Shown here piece after piece: positions 14,241-28,165 of a stretch of DNA of 64,000 nucleotides (position 1 is its first letter; the number at the start of each line of letters is the position of its first letter). A program made the translations under genes and the position numbers. The stretch spans positions 4,543,861 through 4,607,860 of the forward strand of contig OY740766.1 in assembly GCA_963513935.1 (NCBI GenBank). The letters run 5' to 3'. This stretch comes from Aphrophora alni (lineage: Eukaryota; Arthropoda; Insecta; Hemiptera; Aphrophoridae). The notes under the pieces are model-generated. The model worked only from the letters and a program-made list of their open reading frames with translations, made no database searches and was not told where the DNA came from.

Positions 14241-15371
14241 TCCTGCCCTCAGAAGAAAAAATATTGCTTCTAAGTATCCAAACGAAAGTATTGTTTGCCT
14301 ATTCCTTAAAAATAAAAATTTATGAATATAAAAAAAAAAATCATCCATGCATCATCTGTTATAAAAAACGTTATTCTGTTCAAATTTTGATGAAATCAGG
14401 TAAATAGTTATTCAAACTAGTATTCCATAGCACAATAAATTAAATGTCCGATTTGTGATAATTTACAAACATTGGTAAATTTAAATATAAATCTCAATTA
14501 AATACAATTTACGCTTAGGACGAGTTTATGTACAAGGGAATCAAGTTGGGTTTTTATTACTTTTTTTCGAAATTAAAAAGAAAGTAAATTTTACAAAAAG
14601 TTAAAATGGGTGAAATTCAATACAAACTAAAGAAATGTGTGTAAAAAAACTCGACAATTGTGTAACATTTGATTCTATACATGTAATTAGTACAAAGTTA
14701 TATTTTTGTTATTATTTTGGGTTGTGGAGTGTGTCAGAAAGACAGTGCAATAATTTGAACAGTTTATTCTTTATAACTTCATTATACTGGTCTTTTATTT
14801 ACTTTGCAATACATATAAATATGATTGTTTGAAAACAACTAAACCAAGTAAGTTTTACTAATAAAATAATAAAGTTTGAATACCTTAATAGGGTAATCCT
14901 CGACAACCAGAGCTATCACACTTAAGACACCTTGCACTCACAACGACCAAGCTGTACTGAAGAATTACCGGTCCCTATAACTACCGGTCCTTCCCCTCTC
15001 TTCTCCACTCTTTGGAAATTAATTCATTTAACGTGTGTTTAATATGCTGCAGGTGCTTAAAGAAAGTTTTAGATACAATACACAATCGAATTGGTAACTT
15101 TATCGATGTCGAAATAGTAGGAAATCGATCGAGCACGAGTCAAAAAAAAATGTGATCTACATTGAACTTTGTGAAAGTATAACTTATCTATAACAGGTTT
15201 TGGTCTCAGCTTAAGCTTGTACAAGAATGACGAAGTTGTACAAACAGGTTGAGTTAAATGTGTAAAAAATATAATATAATGAAATCAAACGTTTTATAGT
15301 TAAATCTATTTTGTTTTAGTGATTGTTACTTCAACACGTATTTGTAGTACACAGAAAAACACAGTGGCTAT

Positions 15372-15581
15372 GAATAAGGAAGAACCCCAAACCACAAAAT
15401 AATACAACTACACAAAACTGTATAATGCGTTTATATTACTTTATGTACATTTCGATAGCTCTGCTATAGTGTACACTCTGAAGATGATAGCAGAGCTATC
15501 GAAATGTACATAAGGTAATATAAACGCATTATACAGTTTTGTGTAGTTGTGTTATTTTGTGGTTTGGGGTTTTTCCTTGTT
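15372..15581 (+). repeat. Inverted repeat with the best-formed hammerhead motif of the window
   Basis: Arms 15372-15467 and 15486-15581 are about 95% complementary. On the plus strand at 15478-15512: CTGAAGA, T, stem II GATAGC-AGA-GCTATC (six perfect pairs), GAAA, TGTACA (self-complementary short stem III) and TA. The left arm carries only the stem II to stem III part. The layout matches paired Penelope pseudo-LTR ends; no Penelope ORF is nearby. Confidence 0.55.
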
Positions 15582-15734
15582 CATATACAATCAACACAGT
15601 GCTCTAGTGATTTACATAGTGGCTACTAGATTGTGTTATTTGTAGATATCAGTTTTGAGATTCTCACAAGAAAGTGGTTTGACTTTATCACTTTTACGTA
15701 GTATGGATATATTTGATGTTCCCTGAGTCTAAAA

Positions 15735-16480
15735 AAACCGATTTTAATCAAATTTGACGTGTGCTCATATTCATTGCCTTATCATGAAGGAACTTTTAAT
15801 ACATTATTAATTTTATAAATTCAAAATATCCATTAGAAAAACAATAAACTTATGATTCTTTTCAAAATGTGCACTAAATATTTCGATAAAATTTATTGTG
15901 TGCTCATATTTGTGGCCATAATGTTGGGTCGTTTATTAATTTATTGTTTTTAAAATAATTACTCTAAGAAAAAAACACAAAATATTGTTTTTTTTTTTTT
16001 TCAAAATGGGGACGAAAGATATTGATCAAATTTGGATTATGGACATATTTTGAGTCATATTTCAGGATGATTATTAAATTTATTATATATGGTTTTCAAC
16101 TTATAATTACCAAAGAAAAAACCAAAAATTATGATTTTTCAAAATGAGCACTATAGATTTCGATCAAATTTGGAATGTGGTCACATTTTTCGTCATATCT
16201 AGGGAAAATTGTTTAATTTATAACCTAATTTTAAACTTAAAATTGTCATTAGAAAAGTAACACAAAAATATGATTTTTTTAATGGGCACTAAAAATTCTA
16301 ATAAAATCTGGTGTGCCGTCATATTTTTAGACATTCCAGTAGCTATTTAAAACTTATTTACTTTTTAAACTTGAAGTTGCCATAAACGCGCACTAAACGT
16401 TTTGATCACACTCGATATTGTGTCAGATTTTTACCCATAACTCGTGTCGAGTTCCTAATTAATTGTTTTAAAGTTAAATT
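15735..16480 (+). repeat. Degenerate tandem repeat, period about 100-145 bp
   Basis: A motif of the type AAAATGxGCACTAAAxATTT, then CGATCAAATTTGG and GTxxTCATATTT, recurs near 15740, 15867, 16001, 16139, 16283 and 16384. The copies are strongly diverged, with A/T-rich spacers. No coding sequence. Confidence 0.6.
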
Positions 16481-16589
16481 TCTCACGAAAATTTAATTGA
16501 AATCGGTTGATAAAGGCGATAATCAATTATCGTTAAAGTTTGTTGACCTATTCATGAACCGTCAGCTGTTTTTATTAGGGTCCGTAGGT

Positions 16590-17560
16590 AAAATCAAGGA
16601 CCCGTATAATTTCACGTTAGTATATGTCTGTCTGTCTGTCTATAAGTTGCAACCCCTCTACACAGACAAGACGAAATCCTGTACATTTCAAACTTTGTAA
16701 TTATATTTTTACGTATTTTCCCATATCTAAAAAATATAACAGTAATTACATTGGGTAGTTGGGTAAAAACTAGAGATGAAATATATTTTTTTGAAAATAT
16801 TATTTGTGCCGTACCAAACTAAAGTATAAATTATTCTGATTAAGAATCGTTCAATTGACGAAAAAATTAATATGTTAGCACTAGGTCATATTTAAAGGGT
16901 CAGATGTCATGTACCCACCCTTTTAACTTACCAACTTACACAACTACCAACCTAGTAACTTACCTTCTAACACGGTGTGACCAACAAATCTTACAAAAAA
17001 ATGGATTTGAAATTCAATTAGGGTGTGAAAACATATATTATAGTATTTATTTTGTATGACGAATACAACTTAATTATCCCAAACCACGACATATGCTTAC
17101 CGTATAAGTTTTAATAGCAGTATATTTGAGATTTGATATAAACAATTCAATAGCCATTAAAAGATGGATTGTATTTTCGTTGATTTCTCTTTTTTAGGGA
17201 CATTTTTTTTCACTCGCATGTCCGTCTATTTTTGTGTAAGTTGCAACACGTCTACAAAGACAAAACGAGAAATCCTCTCTATTTCAATCTTTGCAATTTA
17301 AAATATTTCTGTTGTCCCAAATATAGGAAAAATTATAAGTGGTAACAAAAAAGACCCTTGGTTGTTTAGGGGCATAAATTACTGAGTTACAAATTTTATT
17401 TTTGAAAATATTATGTCTGGTTTGTTAAATAAAACTAGAAGTTATTCTGATTACGAATATTTATGTTTATTTGACGAAGAAATTATTACATTGCCTCAAG
17501 GTCGTCTAAAAGACTTGGAGTTTATAAAAGTAAGTGTCACTAACATGTCTACCAACCTTA
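16590..17560 (+). repeat. Two diverged copies of a dispersed repeat about 600 bp apart
   Basis: Copy one (about 16590-16880) and copy two (about 17200-17500) share TGTCTGTCTGT-type leader, GTAAGTTGCAAC, CTCTACA-AGACAA-ACGA, TTTGAAAATATTAT, TTATTCTGATTA-GAAT and TTGACGAA blocks in the same order. This is non-coding mobile DNA of unknown class. Confidence 0.6.
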
Positions 17561-19649
17561 AGCCGTGTGGTTTAAACACACGCTTTCCTTTTATTGTATA
17601 ATAATAAACACGGGTTTGAAGGATTAATCTTTACATTTACCAGATATTGATTGAAATAGTAAAACTGGTTGTGAGAAATTAGGTCTTTTATAACAGTTTC
17701 ATATATAAATTGTTGTTTTTTTATACCAATACCTCCCGAAAAGTCATTTTTTAGAAATATAGCAATAAAAGTGTTTTGTTTTGATTCTCAGAAACGGTAT
17801 TTTGTGTTTTTATTTATTTTATAGTAGCTACTCCCTGATCTCTTTTAATTAGTTTTATTTATAAAATGTAAAATGTATATAAAGTTTCTTCAACTTTAGT
17901 AAACTCATTTTGGCTGAAAGACAGATAGATATCATTCTAATAACCACTTTTTTTTTATCATCAGAGCATATTCCTGTGAAAAATTCAAATTTCCACATTT
18001 TAATCCTCACATAATCCTCACTTTTTTAATCCTCACTTTCTCTACACTACATATGTCAGTAAATACGGTAAAATAGGCTTGGTTTTAGTCGAGGAACAAA
18101 ATATATTTTAATATATCTTACTGACAACGACGTAATCACTAAGCCGAGGAATTATAGAAAGTTGGAAAGTTTCACATAAAATATTTTTAAAGTTAATTTT
18201 TCGAAATACTTAAAATGTATGTCAACTGGTGAGGTCATATAAACAAGTTCAATTTGAGACCTGTTATTATATAACAGTGTCCCAGTTACGGACAACACGT
18301 TTTGTTAGGAATATCATCTGACAATAAATATCTGTGTGGATGTCTAGACGGGATTTTATAGTTCTGTTATATCAACGAAAATCAAGTTACCAGTTGTTTT
18401 ATTTGCGAGTTTAATTATCCTGTCTGAAAACATGTGTTATTTTATGACGTAACATGCAAACTTGCTTCTTTTATTAGTTTTTACAAGTATTTAAATTTAT
18501 TTAATATAAAAAATACTTAAGACAATTTAAATATAATTTATAGAATTATTAAAACAACGAAATTTAAATGGTTATAATCGTTTAGGAAATCCTATACCAA
18601 AAAAGTTTGAAATCCATGATTAATTTACTGTAAAGAAATTACGAAACAGAACGTAGTCAAGAAGGAATGAAATGTAGCTAAAATCTAAAAATCAGAGATT
18701 GTTCATTTTAAACAGCACAATTATAGATTAGGTTGTAGATACGATATTTCAACAGCATAATTTCTAAAAGGAGTGGGGCAGAGAGTCTTTGCTACAAAGA
18801 ATAAAAAACAAAGGCGGTTTTAGCAAATTTTATAGTACTAGTTGTAATAGTTTGAGAAATCGTAAGGAGATATATTTTGCCTTATGATCTATAACACAAG
18901 ATATATTGTAAAACTGTATGTAGGTTTAAAGATTTAAAAAAATAACAAACTTAAACCCCCAAAAAATTTAGAGAAAGTCCTAAATGTAAATGGTAAAACT
19001 ATAGACCAAATGGAGCAGTTCCAAATCCCAATACTTTGAATTATGATTTGCAAAAGGAATGGCAAGGAAAGGGGACTTTGTAAAAATAAGCCTTTTTCAA
19101 ACGAGGCTTCAAGTGACTCGAGTTTCGCTATACAGTTGTTTTATATGTTCAACAGTGTGTTAGCTCTCCAAGTAGCGATACTGTGTTCTTATGTTAGTAT
19201 AGTATTGTCACACAAGACGACAACATCACAATGTCCTGACAGAACTGGGTGTACAAAAAAATCATTTATAATATTGAAAACAACATATAGCACATGATTG
19301 CCATCTGTCTGGAAATCGGAAAATAAAAAGATGAGTACGGTTTCTTGTTATAGACGTAATAATTTAAGACAAATACTACAAATAAACACTGTCTTCTTTT
19401 TGTACATGTTTTAAAAGAAACTAGTTAAAGTTTTATCGTGCAGAATCGGGTGGACAATAATTCATTTATTGCTTTTTTGTTTAGATGGATAGTAGGTTAT
19501 CTATATAAATCCTTATTAGTTCATTTGTAACTGGAATGATACTCATCCGAACTTATTTGTAGCTAAGGAAACAAGGGGAGTTGTCATATAACTTATGCTA
19601 AGGGTTGGAGTTATAATGAAAGTCAAAGAGTACCGAGGTTTTTTAATTA

Positions 19650-20390
19650 AGAGAAAGATGAATTTTTAAACGATTTATGCCTTATAACCTATATCTTGAC
19701 AGAAGTGGTGGGAAACGTAGAAGAGAATTGACTAGAAGAAATAAAAGTGTCTATAGACAAAACTAAAACAATAAGATTAAACGTTAAAAATTAGAAAGAC
19801 TGAACTATAAATGACACAAAGTTCCAATATTTTGGCAATATGGTTTACAATCAAACTGGCGCGGAAAAGGACGTACAAGGAATTAGGAAAGCAAAATGAT
19901 TGTTAATATATCTTGGATCTACATGGTGATCCCTAGAAATAAGAAGAAAAACGTTGGCGGTAATTTTATAAAGCACCGTAAAGTCTGAGCTAATGTATGG
20001 AAACTTGAGTATCATAGGAAAATTACACAAAATGTAATGCTCATGAAAAGTAATGTAAAAAGTCGCAAATTATTTTGTACTAATGAAGAAGTTTAAAAAC
20101 ATCATGGGGAAATGGTAGAAACCATCTAGAGGGAGGGGAAAAAACTTTTTTTAATCGGATATAACCTCGGGAAGGACAATATTGATAAAGCCTTGGAGTG
20201 GTATCAGAATTCAAATAAATAACCTGATATATAAATCACTTAAAGGAGAATTAAGGGAATAAAAATAAAGGCAAGATGGACGTGGAAGATAATTTCTTGA
20301 GATCCTGAGGAATTCTTAAGGAGTAAGGCAACAATGGATTTTTTTAAAAGTTACTGAAAAAACATTATATCAAATTATTAGTCTGAGTGA
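19650..20390 (+). pseudogene. Decayed LINE reverse transcriptase 3' end
   Basis: One frame with several stops reads IDKTKTIRL, DTKFQYFGNMVYNQTGAEKDV, GIRKAK, LGSTW*SLEIRRKT, STVKSELMYGN, then ILIKPWSGIRI. This matches the non-LTR retrotransposon order INxxKTK, FxYLGSxVTxxG..DI, RIxKAR, LxxIWxSxxIxxxTK, STVxxxLLYG and the C-terminal ALxWNPQGKR region. The catalytic FADD block lies upstream and is unreadable. Confidence 0.65.
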
Positions 20391-20399
20391 TTTGTAATA

Positions 20400-23300
20400 T
20401 ACTTGGTCATATCTCTAAGTATAAATAAAACTTGTTTGACATACAAAATTTAGGAGCGTCTTTCATTAGACAAGAGCACAAAGTTTGTTTCTTTGTTTGT
20501 TTTTGTTTTTTTCAAATTGGTTATTATTTTAAATCGTTACTACAACCCTCGAAGGGTATAAACAAAATGTATTGGGTTCCATCTCCTCAAAAATATAGGT
20601 ATCTGAGTTCCTGAGCAGTTCAACTAAACCACAGAAAGCCGTCCTACTATTTTAATACATCTAAATATCGGTTAGAACTACTTCAACAAAATGTTAGTGA
20701 AACGTGAAATGAGAAAATGTATGTGCCGATAATAAGAAACAAAAATTCATAACAACTTACGAACGCACTACATTAAACTATGTTCACCTTCAGGTCTATG
20801 TTAAAAAAAAATGGTTTCTAATTTGACATAATATAATAAAACTTCACATTTTACGAAATTATAATCGAAATGTCGTTGGCAGGTTATACATTCTACTTTG
20901 TTAATTTCTATTTCTTAAGTTATAGTTACCATCTTAGATGGGGACAAACACTTTTCGTCTAGGTCTATGGGTGTGTGAGAGACACCAATACTTCCGCCGG
21001 TCCGCTTCAGTAAGTCACTTTCACCGGTTCAAATATTTGAGTAACACTTTATGAATAAAACATCCCACGAAGTAGGACTTGAGGCATATTTGGAAGATGT
21101 CCAAACAGCAAGACGCTTGTTAAGTCATCGATGTACTGTTGTGTAATGAACATGGTTAGGAATGTGTATTATAGTTTTAAGTGAAATATGAGCCAAGGTT
21201 AAATAATACATATTATTTGTTATATATATATATATATCGTGCCAGGTAGGTCAATACATGATGGGTAAGGGAAGATACGTTTTGAATTTCATTGCAAGAA
21301 ATCGATTCAGATGTTTCGGCTATAAAACTGTGTACAGAGAACAGACACCATTTCATAATCACTTTTTTTTCGACTCGGAGCAGGGCTATCTCAAAAGTTT
21401 TTACATCCTAGAAAACTGGACATCGATTTGTAGATTCATCACGTAACTTTCTCCATACCGAATATAATCTGGAAAGCAAAATGAAGTTTTTAAGTATTTA
21501 GAGAAATATACAATATCTTCTACTTCAGTCGAATTTCTCAACGTTTAACTTTGCAAGAAAAGCTCACAATGGTCTCACTTCCCAACTTATGAATTATAAA
21601 ACGAATATCTGATCGAATTGAGTTCGAAAATATAGTTTTTGGAATCATGTCTGTCTGTCGTTCGTTCAGCGATGTGTAGCCCAAACTATAGGTCTACTTA
21701 AAATAAAAGAACAAGCCTATACATATGACCAATCTCCTCCCACTCTATTCTTTTCCGATACTCAACACCACTTCTCTAACCTATATTGTTATACAACTTT
21801 TGCTCGTCAAGTCAGTGAAGGGGCGGGGGAGGGGTTCTCCCCCTCAATTCCACAATTTGTTATTTTGTTTTTCGGAGGTCTATAGTGGACTAATTTCCAT
21901 TAAATTTTGGTCGGATTTTAAGATGATTTAAAAAAACTTTAACTCAAAACTGGCTCTAAAGATTTTAACTAAATTTTGCTAAAATGTATCATCTAATGAC
22001 TCAATTATAAAATTGTTTGTCGTTATCGTAAGTAAAAGAAAATTACGCTACAGGAAATATTTAAATTAAAAAAAAACAATTACTGTCATCATTATAAATT
22101 TGTTTTCAAACAATTAAAGCCTGACGTCGAGAAAGATTATAGCACAAGTGGAGATAGCACAAGCTCTATTTAAATATATAATTATCTTGAAAAATGTTTT
22201 GCGTTTTTATTTTACAAAACATAAAATGATACTATAGGACCAACTTATTGGTCATACTTATTATTGTACTAACTTATCTCACATATGAAAAAAATATTTT
22301 TTTAATTTTATTTTTACGCATTGACACATTTTTGAGGAGATGAAAACAAATGTTTATTGTTTGGATTTTTGGATGAGAAAGTTACTGTAATATTTAGACA
22401 CCTTAACATAAAAGCCAATAAATTCAGTTGCACTAAAAGAACTCCTGAGATTTATCTCTCAAGTGTTTTTTTTTTTTTTTTTTTAACTTGAAAATTAACT
22501 ACACCAACTTTGATGACAACAGGTTTCTTGTTGATTGTTGCAACCGCTTGACAAAAGTCGTGAAAAATAACATTTCCTAACGAAAACTTTCTAAATGTGT
22601 TGAATACAGTTTACATAAGCCTGTGGATACTTACTGAATTGTTGATGAACAATTGTTACAATCCACAAAGAAGAACAATGGCGTCAAGTTGAATCGTAAT
22701 TGTGAAAAGGCTAATGACAATGTGTGCAAATATATTTCTTAAATACCTGCCATTGTTTAGACTTTGAGTAATTTTAAAATAGCATTAGTTAATCAGGAAA
22801 ATAATTTTTTATAACACCTACCTATACATTGCTATACTTATCCCTATAGTAACAATATCCCAAGTTAGGTTACAGTACTTATATATTATTGTATTGTTAT
22901 GGTTTCTCCCTTCATGTATTATAAATGGATTTTTGGAAATTTTGAACAATGGGTAGATTCTTTTATTTAATTTATGGGTAAAAGTATATTTTTTTTAACC
23001 TAAAAATCTTTATAATGTTAAAGTTAAACTCTTGTAAAAATTTTAAATTAATAGAGAATTTTTTTTTTTAATAATACAAAAGAACAATAATCGTTTTACT
23101 ATTTTAAATTATTTCTTACTATATATATATATATATAGCCTTCTGAGAAATATAGATAATTTTATGGCATGTGTTGGAGAAATCCTCTCTAAAATTAAAA
23201 AGAAAAAAAATAATGCCTCTGTTTTAACAACACAAAACACATATAACTAAACAATACAATAACACAATCATAATTACATAAAACTAATTTCTAAAACTAA

Positions 23301-26300
23301 AATTCTCACATTTACTTTCAAACACATTTATACATCCAGATTAATACATACATATACAAAATAAGGTATACATTCATACCTAACACATGTAAGTAAATAT
23401 AGACCTAATAATATATAACTATCTTGAACATGAAACTTTTTTATATTGCGTTTGTTTGATGACGATTATTTTAGTTGGTTTGAATAAATAAGTTTTGTAT
23501 ATTTTCACTATTTAATATTTTCTGATGTGCAGTGAAAAGGTTTTGAAACTACTGTATAATAAATAGTGTCTTCTAGAATGTTCTGAAGAGAACCTGGTAA
23601 CATTGTATCTGTACAGTGATTTTAATTTAGATGCAAACAGACAAATATTTTTTACAGTATTAAATTTGTCTGTGGATGGAAAATACGAAAGCAATCATTA
23701 GTAACAAATAAATGAATCAAAGGTAATTTTAAAATTTTTGAAACATTATATTCTACATTGCTACTACAAACTATTATGCAATTATTTTGAGTAGAATATT
23801 CAGCAGTTTTGTTATTACTAATTAGTTTTTACGTATGTGAGTATATTATGAATTTTTAAAGATGGAGAAACTCTGAAATGTGTCAATAAATAATAACATT
23901 GATTTTACATAAAAATAAATAGGCCTTCTTTATGAATGGCGAGCGACTTTTTCTATTAAGTATCAATGGTATTAATAAGGAGAAAAGGTTAGAATTTATT
24001 GCAAATTTTACTCAACATACTAACGATAATATATTTATATAGCTAAATTAAAACGTAATGATTAGAAAACTTAAATAAGCAACCTATTTTTTTAAATATA
24101 TGACGATAAACCACCTATCTTCAAAAATTTTTTGAGGACAAATAAATTGCACAAAATAGAAAGATAAAAAGAAATGTCTGTTAGATAAACGTCCAAAAAG
24201 GAACATATTTCAGTTTATTAATTAAGAAAAATAATAAATATGTACAAAATGGAGAAAATTTCTTAACTGTATTTTGTTAAATTTTAATCAGTATATTCAG
24301 GATAAATAATAATTTGACTGCGTGCAAAAACTAGAAAATTATTTTTTTCATTATATACGTTATATATCACTCACACAAACAATAACGTGACTTGTAATTT
24401 AAAACTTACCTGTGTTATTTCTATAGAAATCTTTCAGAATGTGTTCCCTCTGAGGCTAACCATTGTGCTAATTTGAATTAATAATTCACCACTACTTGTA
24501 ATAATGAAGAATTTCGGTACAGAACTAACACAGCTTAATCTGTTGTTAGAGTACTCGGCTCTTTCAAAATTGTGTTTGGTTTAATAAACCATGGCTTTCT
24601 GATGATTTACTAAAACATACATTAATTCGACATAACATTTGAAAAGGAAAATCAAAACCATAAACCATGAATATGAAGATATAGTAATTTAAATTCCATA
24701 AATATATACAGATCTATAAAAATACAAAAGTATCGAGTAAAATAATAACAAAAAACCAATAAACAAAATTAAAAGTAGGTATACATATTATTAAACTATG
24801 AATATAAAAACTAAACAAGAAGAAACCACCATGGAACCACCTTCGAAGCTGACAAATATATTCAGTGTACACAATGAAATTCTAAGAACAAAGTGTAAAT
24901 TTTAGGAAACTCTTTTGTGATAGAACAGATCATATAATACAAGTGATGAGTTGAGCAGAGATGTAGTATGAATATCTGGTGTAACACGCTTTTATATAAG
25001 AGCCTTTTGATCTTTCCAATATAAACAGGAATATGTTCAACAGTTTCAGGGTAATCAAGCTTTCCGTTCACAATTTAAGTCGTAAATAATTAATGTAATC
25101 GAATTAATTTTTAAAATCCTCACTAATTCTCGATATTTAGTTACAGAAATTTGTTGCAATACAACACGCTTAAAACTTCCTTCCATAGATTTGAAATAAA
25201 ATAATATTTTGTTGGTGGAGTAGAGACGACACTCCAGAGTTTTCTAACTAAAACATTAAACATACCTTCTGAATTTCAATATCATGGACAGTTCTACATA
25301 ATTCACAAATAAAACAAAAGCGAAATAATCTTTTTTTTAACGTTATTTACAACATGATTATTGAAAAGTATAAAATAATATTGTGTATTCTCAGGAAAAA
25401 AATAATACAATAACTTTCACAAAGTTAATTTTATTCAGCTACATGTTTCACCTTAGTCATCATTAGGCAATTGAAATAAAACATACATCTAACATTTTTA
25501 TAGTGACAAGAACAAAGAAGGAAAAGAGGGTTAAAGTAATATAAGCAAGGCTGTACAAGAGGGCATGACCCAAACAAATTACAAAGAGACAGTGTTCTGT
25601 GGAGGCTGCAATCTTAAAGACTAAGTCGTAATTTCAAAAATAACCTGATGAAACCTTTCGCTAAAAAGTACGAAAATTAAAAAGTTTTTTTTTTTTAACT
25701 TACTGTATTATACAATAATTTCATTCCCTTAATTTGATGTTTTAATAAACACTGTAATTTTTATTTTTTTAAAGTTAACATTTTTCTAAACGAAAACATA
25801 AAAGTATAAAACTACATTGATACCAAAATAATGTTACAAGAATCAACTTATTTCCTGATTTTCCTCCTGAATAAAAAGACATGTCCTTCACATAGTACGG
25901 AAGGTAATTTATTTTGCTGACCCTTAATCTTTGACCTTACTTTGTCCAAAGTGAGCGTAAATCAGTGAGAAACTACTTGTCGTGACGTAAATACATGTTA
26001 ATACTTCATGATACCAACTGCTTTTTGTTTGAATTAGAAAGTAAATTTCCTTAAATAAAAAAAACGTTCAGAAGTGTGTGAAATAAAAACAGACTTTATA
26101 TAAACAAAATTATTCTTTACTAAAAATACCAGTTCGATAGTTGTAAATCTAAACTGACCCAGGTGCACAGTTTTTGAACAAATTTTTATATATTTTATTA
26201 AACGACAAACTTGCTTAGTATGTACAATAAACATATTCTCAGTGTAAAATTTGATGATAAAAATCACTTAAAACCCTTAATTTTGTAGGTTTTCTATTAT

Positions 26301-26700
26301 GACAGATAAACGTTTTGAGTTATCAAAAATATCAATAAACCTCCCGAGATAAGGCCGAAATTTGACCTTAAATTTGATTAAAATCGTTCCAGTATATTTA
26401 TATTTCACATAGAGTTTAGTAATGTAAAACCACACAGACGGTCCATAAGTGTAATCCAACGTGGCCCTACTAACCGTAAATAAAACATCCTTTACCTTCT
26501 ATCACTGTTCTATCACTGGTCGTTACTTCCGTTTCATTACTGTTTTCTAATAGGATGTTCCATTTAGAAGTTCATTACGATAATAGTGTTTATATTTTCC
26601 CGTTAGATACCGGCACATGAAGGTAAATAAATATATTAACTCTGCCTGTCTAGACACAATCTTTTCACGCCATCGGTTTAACTGTACAAGAAGAAAACAA
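20400..26700. other. Gene-free DNA with dispersed non-coding repeats
   Basis: Short open frames have no recognisable domain. A stretch at about 22905-23000 resembles 34850-34940 (TTTGAAC-TT, ATTTAATTTATGG), indicating an unclassified dispersed repeat. Short TA runs lie near 21220 and 23121, and the Penelope relic lies at 25.4 kb. Confidence 0.5.
25440..25466 (-). ncRNA. Hammerhead-like Penelope relic
   Basis: On the minus strand: CTAATGA (CTGATGA with one change), T, a short stem II ending AGGT, GAAA, CATG, TA. The flanks contain inverted AACTTTGTGAAAGTT-type sequence. The core G is mutated, so activity is unlikely. Confidence 0.4.
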
Positions 26701-26720
26701 TACTGACAACAACCTCTACT

Positions 26721-27177
26721 CTAACCTAACCTAACCTAACCTAACCTAACCTAACCTAACCTAACCTAACCTAACCTAACCTAACCTAACCTAACCTAAC
26801 CTAACCTAACCTAATCTAACCTAACCTAACCTAACCTAACCTAACCTAACCTAACCTAACCTAACCTAACCTAACCTAATCTAACCTAACCTAACCTAAC
26901 CTAACCTAACCTAACCTAACCTAACCTAATCTAACCTAACCTAACCTAACCTAACCTAATCTAACCTAACCTAACCTAACCTAACCTAACCTAACCTAAC
27001 CTAACCTAACCTAACCTAACCTAATCTAACCTAACCTAACCTAACCTAACCTAATCTAACCTAACCTAACCTAACCTAACCTAACCTAACCTAACCTAAC
27101 CTAACCTAACCTAACCTAACCTAACCTAACCTAACCTAACCTAATCTAACCTAACCTAACCTAACCTAACCTAACCT
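26721..27177 (-). repeat. Interstitial (CCTAA)n telomeric-repeat block, 457 bp
   Basis: About 91 units of CTAAC in one register, with CTAAT variants at 26811, 26876, 26926, 26956, 27021, 27051 and 27141. The G-rich strand is the minus strand. Unique DNA flanks both sides, so this is not a chromosome end. Confidence 0.95.
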
Positions 27178-27904
27178 CAAAATATACGTTGATACATATG
27201 TATAAAGAGTTATAGTACAATTTAAATCGCATCAACTGCGCGAGTAGGACACAATGCTGAGTACATCTATTCCAAACTCAGATTGTACGATTATAGCCTA
27301 CATCTGTTTATAGAGTAAACGCACAGTAAAATTTTGTTTACATCCACGAATGTGAGAAAAGACAGAAGAGTTCTATATTTTTATTAAATAATTTGAATAT
27401 ATATAACTTCTTGAGTCGAATACAGTCCTTTTTAGTCCAATTACAGCACCATGTTTCGCGTACAAACCCTAACTATAAACTAGTTATTACGAAGTAAGCA
27501 GTAACATTAATGACTGTCTCATAATCAACAAGTCCAACATATTAAGTATTCAAGTTTGTTCGTTGACTCCAGGCTGTCCTCAAAGGCACATTAAACCAAT
27601 GTAAAAGATAATTGATTAATTATTTAAGAGCATTATATTTGCTTAGGTAAATTTGTAAATTTAAAATATTGGAAATGTTTTATTATGCTCTCGTTAGCTC
27701 AAAGATAGAATATGGACTTTAATTTGGAGATTGTCATTATGTTGGGAATAGGCTTATTATACAATAAGATGATCGCATTATAAGATGATTATACAATAAG
27801 GTGTAAACAAAGATGATCGGCAGTGTGTCGACAAAGATAAGAGTTAAGTAAACAAAGTTAAGAAAATATAGTATTAATATGGTAAATATGCAAAATATAA
27901 AATA

Positions 27905-28165
27905 GTTGTGGTTTATCAGGTTAATCTATGATCGGTCAAACTCCAACCTGGATTCACTGAGGTTTTTCCGACTTCACACTCACTATTTTTAAATTAGTCG
28001 ACATGTAACATATTGTTTTGAACTTCGAATTGTCATTTTTCAACCCTGATTCATCTAGATTTTCTTTGACGTTATACGCGCTATTTTTAAATAAGTCGCA
28101 GTGTTAGTAGACATGTCACATATTTGTTTAGACTATGAACGGCCAATTTCCACATGTTAGTTGAT
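27905..28165. repeat. Diverged tandem duplication, about 110-bp period
   Basis: TATTTTTAAATTAGTCG, then GACATGT-ACATATT, recurs as TATTTTTAAATAAGTCG, then GACATGTCACATATT; matching CAACC-TGATTCA leaders precede both. Confidence 0.5.

Noticed and set aside
26721..27177. Chromosome end or subtelomere
   Set aside because: Ordinary single-copy-looking DNA continues on both sides, and a second block has the opposite orientation.
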